Origin: an uncultured Eubacteriaceae bacterium
GTDB lineage: Bacteria; Bacillota; Clostridia; Lachnospirales; CAG-274
Assembly: GCA_947167715.1 (NCBI GenBank)
Contig: CAMVJD010000009.1
Span: 1 to 64,000, forward strand
Length of the DNA stretch: 64,000 nt
Direction of reading: 5' to 3'
Part shown: in pieces, positions 19,801 through 29,405 of the stretch
How the letters are laid out: each line of letters starts with the position of its first letter
Numbering within the stretch: the first letter of the stretch is position 1
The notes under the pieces: model-generated
What the model was told of the DNA's origin: nothing
Seen by the model: the letters and a program-made list of their open reading frames with translations, nothing else
Database searches by the model: none
Position numbers and translations under genes: made by a program

Positions 19801-20259
19801 TTTTCTTACGCCCAATCCATCCTCCTGCGAATAGCAGGTATCTCCCGGGCGTATGCGGATATATCTTAAAATAACATTATCACAGTTTGAAAACAAAACG
19901 CTTTCGCCCGCAATACAGATACCCTCTCCGGGTGCTGTCTGCCCGAGTATCGTGATATTGTCAATATCTTTTATATCCAAAATCGACTCCAGATGGACAT
20001 TGCCCGCAACATCAAAAACAACTATTCTGTTACCCTTTGAGACCGCATCACGGAAAGAGCCTTTCCCGCTGTCGTTTAGGTTTGTAACATGATACACCTC
20101 AATATTCTCCGCTGCCCTTGCTCCCAAAGAATACATACCGCCGCCCTCTGCACCGGGGAAGGCAACTATTTTTTCTTCGGCATATATGTATGCGCAATTT
20201 ACAGAAGTAAAAAGCAATACTGCCGATAATAAGATACTGATACTTTGTTTAAATTTCAT
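16879..20259 (-). CDS. Secreted pectate-lyase-like protein with dockerin pair, Thr/Glu linker and LRR_5 C-terminus (paralog of 59-3445)
   Basis: Nearly collinear protein with 59-3445; GDADADGVLTASDSAMVLQKVL and ETTTETTTEETTTETTT linker. Confidence 0.9.
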   Translation of the reverse strand: MKFKQSISILLSAVLLFTSVNCAYIYAEEKIVAFPGAEGGGMYSLGARAAENIEVYHVTNLNDSGKGSFRDAVSKGNRIVVFDVAGNVHLESILDIKDIDNITILGQTAPGEGICIAGESVLFSNCDNVILRYIRIRPGDTCYSQEDGLGVRKCTNFIVDHCSVNWSVDECLSAYENKDFTAQYCIISESLNVSNHSKGAHGYGGIWGGINASFHHNLISSHKSRMPRIGTSETVHSYQDTPDYESLVDIRNNVFYNWRDEAGYGGENGVRVNLVNNYYKPSSIAKHIRFYDVWQGSKRYGTTIHVDGNVMEGRDSISENNWLGVSNIGYGTKCESISDGFTDDKGTLWRNDQYISDHPVNTQTAEDAYNTVLENVGASYFRDDTDQRIINDVINGTMQTGHTSGYGLIDSPDDVGGYTPLHGTKKLDTDSDGIPDEWENKNSLDPNAFDSTNIAANGYTNLENYANDIIKGYYAGYGVDFDELKALIKKAENADPMFFSSKDWEALQDKLAQAKRIYDLTAPTQAQVDNAAAVLKTVLDTFIMSDEEYLKAAIEKAELTDAIPYTKESVELLNNAVLDGKKALEEKNEENYKTLADDIYSAIDSLKYGTKKALLDEIDRIKAKDLSYLTEDSQSRIKTALNNAEKVYKNADATDEEIDLAVQSVIEIVTLGRYERKNKGEVIALQDFESDENTEVFHSSFGNYRIITTQGTGSNQTSVATNEAMGSGSAWPYVCDFPYTPEHFIVSADLKVDKLENKSYPLTLDPYKTVSDTYLESMERYISAFDDWGTLSIEVDKKKGIIRYYINDIQIDEERISSPNFNSAYLMRNNSSDIIFYDNFTLTAPDNERFVIGDADADGVLTASDSAMVLQKVLVSTFTLPIENETDNYLYYIDTDADGVITASDSAVILQKVLVSTYKMPAELITTTETTTESTTETTTETTTEETTTETTTGDTYYPYKTANGTIFVDLINGMVVDCADDYSGGALPEEVNGVTINYVESDAFANSDIEDIIIPQNYNTVASGAFKNCKKLKSVIFEDNPSMTIYNSAFMNCTALTDVTLPPSLKRMQNTFKGCTSLEKLVIPTNTQQFSGMIAEPDCILYVSSPQAEFYAQQNGYEYVYLTTD

Positions 20260-20351
20260 AAAAACACTCCTTACCCACGTTAAGGGATGAACCCAAATGG
20301 ATCCATCCCTGTTTTGATTATCAATATGTTTTTAGAATATAAAAATGAGCT

Positions 20352-23300
20352 TTAACTTTCATATGATTCCGTATTTTCATCAGCTTCATTTGCAGCAGGA
20401 ATATCCGAATTACCAGTAGAGTTCGTGGATTCTGCCAAAAAATCATCTTCTTCCAACTCATTTTCAGATGTTTCGATAATACTGCTATCTTCTGCAATAA
20501 TCTCGATGCTTTCCACACTGTCCTCAACAACTTCTTCTATCTGCATCTGTTCATTTACGGAACTTATCTCCGAATTATTATTTTCAGATACTTCTTCTGC
20601 AAAAGAATTATCTACAGATTCTATAAATTCATTTGAAGCCATGGATGATTCGTTTGAAATATCATTTACATAGGAAGAATTTGTATTACTTACAGCCACA
20701 TCATAAATGTATATCTTGTCTGAACTCTGTGTTGTGGGACCGATTATATAAAGTCTGTCCGCACCGCCGGAATAGGTTGCGATATACTTATTTGTAGTTG
20801 TATTTGTATCAAATCTGCCTATTATTTCACCATAGGCATTTACAATAAGCAGTTTACCTGTTTGTGAGTTTATACCATTTGCAATTATTGCTATCTTTGT
20901 AGGAGTATCTTCTGAATCGGGAACCTCAAAACTCATGCGGCATCTTTCAGCATTATCCATTCTGCTGTCACCAAATTCTATGGCACGGCTATAAGATACA
21001 CCATTATAAGTTGTGCTCTCGTTTACAAACCTAACGGGTCTGGTATTTGTTCCCTCAAATCTGATTTTAGGTTCGCTGCTGTTTGAATTAGAAGGATATT
21101 CAACTGTTCCGGTGATGTTGCCGTAACCTGAAAATGCACTGTCGCTGAAATTCCATTCCTTATTTATTGTAAAGTATGTTTCATCAATAGGAACAACGGA
21201 AATCTTATATACTCTCATAGCATCGTACAAGCTGAACAGAAGTATTCTTTGTGTAGGACCGGTATTTCTAATTCTATAAGTTCTTGCTGTTTTTATAATA
21301 GAAATTGTATCATCGGAGTTTCCGTTGATAATATCAAGACCCGAATTAGTATCGCCGTACGCATTTGCAACTTTCATATACAGAATTTCGTTGTCATTAT
21401 CACCGTTTCTTGCTGTTATATATATATCAGAGTTCGCTTTTGCGATAAATGACAGGCTGTTATAGTCACGGCCGCCGGCTCCGTTAAAGTCAATAGAGCC
21501 ATTATACTTGAAACCGTCTTCTATATCACTGAAACCTAAAGGATTGATGCCTCTTGTAAAAGTGATTCCGTTAATAACGGTTTTAGCGGAAATATGTCCC
21601 ATACTTTGATAAGCTGAATCCGAGAAATCCCATGTTTCAACCGATTCTGCAACACTTGTATCTTTCGGAACAACTGAAATAGAATATATATGTAAGTTGC
21701 CGGGCTTCATATATAAACAAAGCGTATCTGCAGACTGACTGTTGTAATCAAACTTGATCGTATTATGTGTTGAAAGAGTTGCGCTGCTAAAATAATTGTT
21801 GCCATACATACTTTCGAGATATACTGTTTTCGGGTATTCATCACTTGTTTTTCCTGTTAAATATATATATGATGGTCCGTCAACATCAAAAATAAGGCTT
21901 CGTTCATCTTTTCCGCCTTGTCCCATCAGAACTAAACAACCACCATAATTCAAGCCATTTATATGTGTACAACACTTATCTAATCTTATAGGCTTATCAT
22001 CTGTAGCAGTTATTTTCAAGCCGCCTTCATTTACATTTCTGTAAATTAAAGAACCATCTCCGCTTGATGCAGGTCTATAAGCGTCAAAGTATTCACCGCC
22101 CATGTCCCAAGTGATCTCACCGTTTGAGTCGATAATACTTGGCATATTTTTGGTATAAACTTTAATTTCGGCCGAATAGTTTCCCAACATAGTTCTGTTG
22201 CCTGATTTCATATTGTTCATAGATGATGCAATTGCACATTTATTGACCCCGTTTGTTAAAGTTCGTGTATTGTCATGTTTCGGGATCGTCTGCGCATTTG
22301 CAATACTGTTGTACACTTCGAAAGCAACAATTATATCGCTGTCTTCATCGACCTCTATAGGTTCGTCAAGGTTAAATGTAACATAACCTATATTAGAAAC
22401 CGAACCGTTATGACTTACCGTGGATTCTGCTGGAAGTCCATCAGCAACGTGAAGTCCGTTGTTTATAACATTTGTTACATTAACCTTTTGTAAATCAGCA
22501 TATTCGCCCGTGGTGCTGACATACACATCAAATCTTGAATTGGGAACAAGATTATAAGTGGAAACGGCTGTTATCTTCTCATCATAATCTGTATCAAGAG
22601 TCAGTTTCATCGAATATGCGTTTGTTGTTACTGAGGAAGATGCGTCATCTGACCACTCGGGTCTTACCTTTGAGTATTCATAAATGTTGTCATAAAAATC
22701 TTTGTATGTCAGGTCGGTTATTGCGCTTACATCGTGGAGACCTTTGACCATATCGTAAGATATGTAGAAATATCTTCTTGTGGTATAGCCGGGAACCTGC
22801 GATGATTGTACAATAAATGCACCGTTTTGAGTAGGCGAGTTTTTAAAGTTGCTTGCAGAATAATTATCATCCCAACCAACGATAGCTACTCCGTGTTCTT
22901 TATAATTGTCGCCGACATTCAAGCAGAAATAGTTTTTCATATTTGTGCTGAATCCGCTTGCATCAAGATACATACCTGCATATACTGCTCCGTTATCATT
23001 GATCATATTTTTTATGTCAATAATTCGTTGGCTTACTTGCAGTGTGGATGGGTTTGCTCCTATCCACGAAAGCGTAACTGTATTTTTTGTATAATAGTTT
23101 TCGGGGGAATATGTATCCAGTACACTCTCGTTGATCGTTAAGTTGGTCGCAGGATCAAATGGCATATTTGACTGTATAACAGGACCCGAAACATCATTTC
23201 GTCTCCAGTATCCTGCTGCATAATCAAACAGTCCGCCGTCACGGCAGCTTCTGTACCACTGATAGGGATTTTCAAGGTTATCGGCAGTGCCATACCTTAA

Positions 23301-23771
23301 ATGCTGTGCTGAAAACTCTTTGTTATTAATACCGAATTTTTTGTTCAAAGAAGTTTCAAGGACGGCATTGGATGCAAATACCCAACCTAATTCCGTGTTG
23401 TACTGGTTCTTGCCAAGCGCAGAAGAATTCATTAAAGCCGTATTATAGCTGCTTGGCAAAGAACTGCTGCTTCTGTTTGTTACTTTTGCTAGGTTGCTTT
23501 CGCCACCGTATTTTTCACCATAAATATACTTGCTTGGCGGTACAGCCTTTAATCGTTTTGCTTCTTCTGGCGATGCTGTTTTTAACTTTTCTTCGTAGGT
23601 AACATATTCAGGGTTTAAAAAATCTTCCTGACTCAAATATGAGACTGCATAATTTCCGCTTGGTGGGAGTGTTTTTTCTGATTCGCCGAAGACAGTTATC
23701 GACGATAACCCGGAAACTGCGTTGCTTATAACCAATAAGGCTGCTATATTTCGCTTATAGCTTTTTTTCAT
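20352..23771 (-). CDS. Secreted papain-fold (C1) pseudopeptidase with three W-x-[FM]-x beta-rich modules and acidic tail
   Basis: LGWVFASNAVLE at the catalytic-Cys position (Gly replaces Cys); KEHGVAIVGWDDNY His region retained; repeated modules start WDMGGE, WDFSDSAY, WNFSDSAF and end in IYxxxVVP or similar. ATG at 23771 begins the signal peptide. Confidence 0.75.
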   Translation of the reverse strand: MKKSYKRNIAALLVISNAVSGLSSITVFGESEKTLPPSGNYAVSYLSQEDFLNPEYVTYEEKLKTASPEEAKRLKAVPPSKYIYGEKYGGESNLAKVTNRSSSSLPSSYNTALMNSSALGKNQYNTELGWVFASNAVLETSLNKKFGINNKEFSAQHLRYGTADNLENPYQWYRSCRDGGLFDYAAGYWRRNDVSGPVIQSNMPFDPATNLTINESVLDTYSPENYYTKNTVTLSWIGANPSTLQVSQRIIDIKNMINDNGAVYAGMYLDASGFSTNMKNYFCLNVGDNYKEHGVAIVGWDDNYSASNFKNSPTQNGAFIVQSSQVPGYTTRRYFYISYDMVKGLHDVSAITDLTYKDFYDNIYEYSKVRPEWSDDASSSVTTNAYSMKLTLDTDYDEKITAVSTYNLVPNSRFDVYVSTTGEYADLQKVNVTNVINNGLHVADGLPAESTVSHNGSVSNIGYVTFNLDEPIEVDEDSDIIVAFEVYNSIANAQTIPKHDNTRTLTNGVNKCAIASSMNNMKSGNRTMLGNYSAEIKVYTKNMPSIIDSNGEITWDMGGEYFDAYRPASSGDGSLIYRNVNEGGLKITATDDKPIRLDKCCTHINGLNYGGCLVLMGQGGKDERSLIFDVDGPSYIYLTGKTSDEYPKTVYLESMYGNNYFSSATLSTHNTIKFDYNSQSADTLCLYMKPGNLHIYSISVVPKDTSVAESVETWDFSDSAYQSMGHISAKTVINGITFTRGINPLGFSDIEDGFKYNGSIDFNGAGGRDYNSLSFIAKANSDIYITARNGDNDNEILYMKVANAYGDTNSGLDIINGNSDDTISIIKTARTYRIRNTGPTQRILLFSLYDAMRVYKISVVPIDETYFTINKEWNFSDSAFSGYGNITGTVEYPSNSNSSEPKIRFEGTNTRPVRFVNESTTYNGVSYSRAIEFGDSRMDNAERCRMSFEVPDSEDTPTKIAIIANGINSQTGKLLIVNAYGEIIGRFDTNTTTNKYIATYSGGADRLYIIGPTTQSSDKIYIYDVAVSNTNSSYVNDISNESSMASNEFIESVDNSFAEEVSENNNSEISSVNEQMQIEEVVEDSVESIEIIAEDSSIIETSENELEEDDFLAESTNSTGNSDIPAANEADENTESYES

Positions 23772-23797
23772 AAGATTACCTCCTTGTCTTTTGAGTT

Positions 23798-24226
23798 TCA
23801 ATAACTATGAATGGTACTGTAATTTGTAACTGATGATTGTACAGTTCCATTTCCATCCAATGCACTATGAGTTACCTTCAACCTATAAGAATATCCGCTT
23901 GTGACGGAATATTCTTTGTCTATAACAGCATAGGAAGAGTTTGTCGCTGTCCAACTTTTTATTGTTGACCACGAACCGCTTTTCTTACGTTGTAATTCGA
24001 CTTTTACTTTTGCTGTATATCCGGATGAAGAACGTGTAGTACCATAACATGTAGCTGTGCCATTTGAAGATATATCAAAATAATGGCTTATGCTATCGAT
24101 ACCCACATAACGTAAAGCAATTTCTTCTACAATTTTAACATCCGTTTCATCAGCAAAACAGTTAAGTGTTGAAATGCTGCTTAATGACAATATAAAAGCA
24201 GCTAAAAATGCAAGGCTTCTTTTCAT
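23798..24226 (-). CDS. Small secreted protein of unknown function
   Basis: MKRSLAFLAAFILSLSSISTLNCFA signal peptide; beta-rich mature region; SD AAAGGAGGGG upstream. Confidence 0.7.
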   Translation of the reverse strand: MKRSLAFLAAFILSLSSISTLNCFADETDVKIVEEIALRYVGIDSISHYFDISSNGTATCYGTTRSSSGYTAKVKVELQRKKSGSWSTIKSWTATNSSYAVIDKEYSVTSGYSYRLKVTHSALDGNGTVQSSVTNYSTIHSY

Positions 24227-24304
24227 AGAAACCCCTCCTTTCTTGATTGTTATATATATAAAACCAATGAGAGGAGGGTTTTGCGACAAGATTTATTAAA
24301 TTTT

Positions 24305-24997
24305 TCAAAAAATATTTTCTGCGATATTTATAACTTCGGTTTTATCAAGATCACTCTTTATCCAATAAACATACCCGTTCTTTTCCCATGTGATCATGGT
24401 CTCGTTGTTTTTAACAAACATTACAGCATCACTTTCGTTTACGGTCAGTTCGCTTACTTCGGCGTTTTCCGAATCAAAGGACATCTCGTTTACGGCGGCT
24501 ATTTTGCTTATCTCAAAATAGCTTTTGCCATTTTCATATCTCATATGATTTTCTATTTTACTGCTGTATTCTGTTTTCAATTCAAAACCCTGCGGAACAT
24601 AATTTACCGTAAAAGCAAATTCTTCGTTTACAAGAGAGTCATCATCGGATGAATACTCTATATCTGTACTGTAACTTGTTGTACGGATAAATTTTTCTAT
24701 GATTTTTTTCCTTATCGCACTTACTGACAGTACTGATATTAAAAGCAGTATCAATGCAATTATAGCAGCAATAAGCAGTTTTCTTCTGAGCTTTTTATAC
24801 TGTTTGCGCAATATTTTATATCTTTCTTGTGCTATTATTTTTTGAATTGCAGTATTATGTTCATTAGAGAAAACAATTTCGTTGTCGGGGATACTGTTTT
24901 CTATTTCATCAAATAATCTATCGGCAGCAGCAGAGCCTGCATATTCGATTAGATTATCAATAGTGGAATCATAGAGATTTTTAATATCTTTAGCCAT
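24305..24997 (-). CDS. Putative membrane anti-sigma factor (single TM, extracellular DUF4367-like region)
   Basis: Single TM LLIAAIIALILLLISVLSVSA; FVNYVPQGFELK-type C-domain; overlaps the ECF sigma gene. Confidence 0.65.
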   Translation of the reverse strand: MAKDIKNLYDSTIDNLIEYAGSAAADRLFDEIENSIPDNEIVFSNEHNTAIQKIIAQERYKILRKQYKKLRRKLLIAAIIALILLLISVLSVSAIRKKIIEKFIRTTSYSTDIEYSSDDDSLVNEEFAFTVNYVPQGFELKTEYSSKIENHMRYENGKSYFEISKIAAVNEMSFDSENAEVSELTVNESDAVMFVKNNETMITWEKNGYVYWIKSDLDKTEVINIAENIF

Positions 24998-25529
24998 TAT
25001 TTTTCTCCTTGTCAAGGAATTCGATTATTTTAATTCTTGCTCTTTCCAATCTTTTTTGAACCGTTTTGGGCTTGATGTTCAATATGTCCGAGATCTCGGC
25101 AACGCTCAGATCCTGTGACTTCAGCAAAACAACTTCCCTATAAATATCGTCCATACCATATATAAATTCCATAACCTTATTAACATTATCTTTACTTATG
25201 ATTATAACCGACAAATCAAAATTTGGACTATATGTATTTATTCCTGTATCATCTTCTGTCAATACAGCTTTTTTGTCTTTGTTATAAATATTGAAAGAGA
25301 CATTTCGGCATATTATTCCTATCAAATTTCGGGTTCTTCTTTCGTCCGAAAAATCAAGCTTGTCATATTTATCTATTAACTTCAAAAAAGTTTGCTGTAC
25401 CGAATCTTCTGCGTCATATTGATTTTTTAAAATACCAAAAGCCACCTTATACATAAACTTTGAGTATTTATTATATAATTTTTCTACGAAAATGACATCT
25501 TCTTCGGTGTTTAGAATTATAAAAAACAT
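24990..25529 (-). CDS. ECF-type RNA polymerase sigma factor
   Basis: YNKYSKFMYKVAFGILKNQYDAEDSVQQTFLKLIDKY (sigma2) and YREVVLLKSQDLSVAEISDILNIKPKTVQKRLERARIKI (sigma4). Confidence 0.9.
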   Translation of the reverse strand: MFFIILNTEEDVIFVEKLYNKYSKFMYKVAFGILKNQYDAEDSVQQTFLKLIDKYDKLDFSDERRTRNLIGIICRNVSFNIYNKDKKAVLTEDDTGINTYSPNFDLSVIIISKDNVNKVMEFIYGMDDIYREVVLLKSQDLSVAEISDILNIKPKTVQKRLERARIKIIEFLDKEKNNG

Positions 25530-26153
25530 AGTGCCTCTCTTATATTCGTTAGTATTTATCAAATAAAGTCAAGTATATACCATAAGATATACTTGTCAGC
25601 TCAGAATCATTATACTATAAATAATGTGATCTTTCAAATATGAGATTTATAATCATATATATAATGAATCATCTTGTTAAATTAACATTATATCACAAAA
25701 AATGACAAATACAACCCAAATGTCGTAATATGCACGTTTTTTGTCGTATAATGCATTTTTTATTATTTTTGCTCCGCAAAACGATGGGTTTGGGAATGCT
25801 TTTCCAAATCGGTTTCAGGGCGGCAGACCTGACAAGCGGTAATGGGCGTGACACGAGTGGGATTTCGTAAAATGCGGTTAGCATTTTTAAGAAATTTCAA
25901 TTGGGGCGTCCCATTTCCATACTTGCTATGTAGTGAAACCGAGAATTTTGATACATATTTTTTCGAATTTGTCAATATCCTCAAAGAAAATATCTTTTAT
26001 GAAAAATTTTACATTAATTGACATTGCTTTGTTTAACTGTCCCAAAAATAAAATATCTTAAAAATTTGCTTTAGTTTTTGTTCTCCCAAAGGAAATATAT
26101 ATTATAGAGAGAAAAATAGGCGTTACATTTTACAAAAAAAGAGAGGAGAGCGT

Positions 26154-27719
26154 ATGGCTTATGTGAAACTATCGCAAATCAAATCGGAGGGATATCTGAA
26201 ACGGGCGATAAATTATATTCTTAATCCAAAGAAAACCGAAAACGGAATGAACACAGCTTCTTATATGTGCAGCACGGAATATGCTGATATTGAATTCAAT
26301 GAGGTACGAAAGCTGGCCGTAAAGCAAGGCAAGGTTATTGCGCACGAAATATATCAGTCATTTTCGCCCGAGGATGATATAACGCCGCAAAAGGCATTGG
26401 CTATCGGGCGCGAACTTATGCGGCGAACATTTCCCGACTTTCAGTATGTGATAGCCACGCATAATGACAAGGAGCATATACACAACCACATAATAATCTG
26501 TTCTGTAAATTTCGATAACTTTCATATGTTCCCGAATAAACTTGCTACTTTGGAAAGAGTACGGCAGGTAAGCAACGAATTGTGCAAGGAATATGGATAT
26601 TCGGTTATTACGCCAAATCCTAAAGGGCATAGAGAAAAATTAAAAGCGGTAATTGATGAAATAATTAAAAACTGCGATACATACAATGATTTTTTCAGAG
26701 AACTGAAAAAGCGGGGCTATGAAATTAAAATAGGAAAATATATTTCCTTAAAAGGCATTGGGAATAAATCGTTTATAAGAACGGCTACACTTGGCTCGGC
26801 TTACACCGATAAAAATATCCGCAAGAGGATTGAGGAAAAGGCGGTTATAGAAAATGTCGAGAGGAATGTTTATGCTAATGCTGCAAAGAAAATGCTGCAT
26901 AGATTAAGGCTGAAAAGATTTATAAATGAAAATCTGAAAACGGCGAAAGATTTTGATAGTTTTATTTTGCTGATGCAGAAAGATTATTCTGTAAAGTTTG
27001 GAAAGCATTTAGCCTTTAAGCATACCACGGGCAGGCGTTTTCTTCGTCTTGACAGTTTGGGCGAGGAATACTCGGAAGAAATGCTGCGATTATATTTCAG
27101 CGATCCTACTGAATACAAAACTCGTCTTGACGAAATTTCGGCAAGGAAAATATCACGATTAAAGGCAGATGATGAAACCACAAACCGATACACCCACATC
27201 AAAGCTGCCAATACGGAAATCAAAATGCTTAACTACCTCCACGCTTACAATATAGAAAGCTATGAGGTACTTACAGCAAATATATTCATTCTTGAAAAAC
27301 GTATAGCGAACTATAAGAGCGATATTCAAAAAATCAACGCTCAAATATCGGCAAGTCGCAGCATAACAAACGCTGTAAGGGAATACTGGAGATATAAGCC
27401 TGTCTATCAAAAGTATCTGTCCATAACAGAAGAGAGCGCAAAAGAAGTATACCTGCAAAACTACTCGGCAGAGATTGCTAAATATAAAAATGCCGTGGAG
27501 GTTATGAACAACTCAAAAATAAACGGTGTTTTACCTCGGTCGTCAGTACTCAAATCCGAAATTCTGAAATTTACAGAAGATAAAGAAAATATTTCAGCCA
27601 AGCAGGACAAATTGTTGCTTGAACTGGAACGCCTTAAAACTATCAAGCATAATGCCGATATTATTTTGGGAACTGACATCCCAAAAACCTCAAAACATTA
27701 TTGCAACCAAGAAAGATAA
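26154..27719 (+). CDS. MobA/VirD2-family relaxase
   Basis: FQYVIATHNDKEHIHNHIIICSVNF (HxH relaxase motif III), KLSQIKSEGYLKRAINYILNPKKT N-terminus. Confidence 0.92.
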   Translation: MAYVKLSQIKSEGYLKRAINYILNPKKTENGMNTASYMCSTEYADIEFNEVRKLAVKQGKVIAHEIYQSFSPEDDITPQKALAIGRELMRRTFPDFQYVIATHNDKEHIHNHIIICSVNFDNFHMFPNKLATLERVRQVSNELCKEYGYSVITPNPKGHREKLKAVIDEIIKNCDTYNDFFRELKKRGYEIKIGKYISLKGIGNKSFIRTATLGSAYTDKNIRKRIEEKAVIENVERNVYANAAKKMLHRLRLKRFINENLKTAKDFDSFILLMQKDYSVKFGKHLAFKHTTGRRFLRLDSLGEEYSEEMLRLYFSDPTEYKTRLDEISARKISRLKADDETTNRYTHIKAANTEIKMLNYLHAYNIESYEVLTANIFILEKRIANYKSDIQKINAQISASRSITNAVREYWRYKPVYQKYLSITEESAKEVYLQNYSAEIAKYKNAVEVMNNSKINGVLPRSSVLKSEILKFTEDKENISAKQDKLLLELERLKTIKHNADIILGTDIPKTSKHYCNQER

Positions 27720-27756
27720 GCGTATATGCGTTAAATAAAAAAAGGAGGATGATCTA

Positions 27757-27972
27757 TTGAAAATTGCAAATGACATTGCTTTACCGTGGTGGGAGAAATA
27801 CACATTGACAATAAAAGAGGCATCAATGTATTTCGGAATAGGCGAAAAGACTTTAAGGCGCTTTATCCGTGAACACAAGGACGAAAGTTTTGTGTTCTAC
27901 AACGGAACAAAAGCGCAGATAATCAAAAAGGATTTTGAAAAATATATAAGCAATAACCTTGCGGTCATTTAA
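27757..27972 (+). CDS. xis: Tn916-type excisionase
   Basis: LTIKEASMYFGIGEKTLRRFIREHKDESFVFYNGTKAQIIKKDFEKYI; directly upstream of integrase. Confidence 0.88.
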   Translation: MKIANDIALPWWEKYTLTIKEASMYFGIGEKTLRRFIREHKDESFVFYNGTKAQIIKKDFEKYISNNLAVI

Positions 27973-28059
27973 AATTACTATTTCATTTTTGCCCCGATTG
28001 TGATATACTGTTTATATATCATATCGGGGCTCTTTCTATGAAAGGAAAGGAGCATTACT

Positions 28060-29271
28060 ATGAGTGTTAAAAGACGAGACAGCAAAAATCGCATTTTACA
28101 CAACGGAGAGAGCCAAAGAAGTGATGGCAGATATATGTACAAGTACACCGATAATTGGGGAAGGGTAAAATATATTTACAGTTGGAAACTTGTAAGAACA
28201 GACACTCTTCCTGTCGGTATAAAAGAAGATGTAGCTTTGAGGGATAAGATAAAGCAGCTGCAAAGAGATATGGATGACGGTATAGTCCCGTGTGGTGGAA
28301 ATTACACCGTGCTTGAACTTGTCAAAAAGTATTTGTCGCAGAAAACAGGCGTAAAAGAGAACACAAGAGCCAACTACAACTTTGTTCTCAATATTCTCAA
28401 AAAAGAGGATTTCAGCGGCAAAAGAATAGACAAAGTCAAGTTATCCGATGCAAAAGCGTTTCTCATTAAACTGCAAAGCGATGGCAGGGGTTACAGTTCC
28501 ATACATTCTATCAGAGGAGTGTTAAGACCCGCCTTTCAAATGGCTGTTGATGATGATTTGATACGCAAAAATCCCTTTGAGTTTCAGCTTGTGACGGTTG
28601 TTGTAAATGACAGCGTAACAAGAGAGGCGATTACAAGAAAACAGGAAAGAGCGTTTCTCGAATTTGTCAAAAACGATAAGCACTTCAGTAGGTATTATGA
28701 GGGTATTTACATACTGTTTCATACCGGACTGCGTATTTCGGAATTTGTCGGTCTGACAATAGATGATATAGACTTTAAAAATGATGTTATAAATGTTGAC
28801 CACCAGCTTCAGCGCAAAAGAAATATGGAGTACATAATAGAAACTACCAAAACCAACAGCGGAACAAGGCTTGTGCCTATGACAGCAGAGGTCAAGGAGT
28901 GTTTCAAGCGTATTATCGAAAACAGAAAAAGCCCGAGAAAAGAGCCTGTTGTCTATGGCAAGCGCAAAAAGGCATATAAGGGTTTTCTGTATTTGGATAA
29001 AAACAATATGCCTATGGTCGCACTGCATTGGGAAAAGTATTTTCAGCATATCTGTCATAAATATAATTCAATTTATAAGGAAGAAATGCCAAAGGTAACG
29101 CCGCACGTTTGCAGACATACATTTTGCTCGAATATGGCTAAAGCAGGGACTAATCCCAAGACTTTGCAGAAAATAATGGGTCATTCGGACATAGGGGTCA
29201 CGCTCAACACTTACACTCATTTAGGTGTGGATGATATCAAAAGTGAGATGCAGAAATTGTGTGATTGGTGA
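28060..29271 (+). CDS. int: Tn916-type tyrosine integrase
   Basis: HTGLRISEFVGLTIDDIDF, TPHVCRHTFCSNMAKAGTNPKTLQKIMGHSDIGVTLNTYTHL catalytic R-HxxR-H-Y. Confidence 0.96.
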   Translation: MSVKRRDSKNRILHNGESQRSDGRYMYKYTDNWGRVKYIYSWKLVRTDTLPVGIKEDVALRDKIKQLQRDMDDGIVPCGGNYTVLELVKKYLSQKTGVKENTRANYNFVLNILKKEDFSGKRIDKVKLSDAKAFLIKLQSDGRGYSSIHSIRGVLRPAFQMAVDDDLIRKNPFEFQLVTVVVNDSVTREAITRKQERAFLEFVKNDKHFSRYYEGIYILFHTGLRISEFVGLTIDDIDFKNDVINVDHQLQRKRNMEYIIETTKTNSGTRLVPMTAEVKECFKRIIENRKSPRKEPVVYGKRKKAYKGFLYLDKNNMPMVALHWEKYFQHICHKYNSIYKEEMPKVTPHVCRHTFCSNMAKAGTNPKTLQKIMGHSDIGVTLNTYTHLGVDDIKSEMQKLCDW

Positions 29272-29278
29272 GTTGTAT

Positions 29279-29332
29279 AAAGTTGTAAAGTTGTAAATTG
29301 AGATTGATTTTACAACTTTTTTACAACTTTTG
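29279..29332. repeat. Direct and inverted AAAGTTGTAAA/TTTACAACTTT repeats after int; candidate arm sites and/or terminator
   Basis: Two forward and two reverse copies; same motif as 10288-10310. Confidence 0.6.
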
Positions 29333-29405
29333 GCGGTAAAAATGTGCCGAATTATGCCAAATTATACCAACTTGTTATTAAGGTAAAATGTCGGCAAAGT
29401 CGCAA

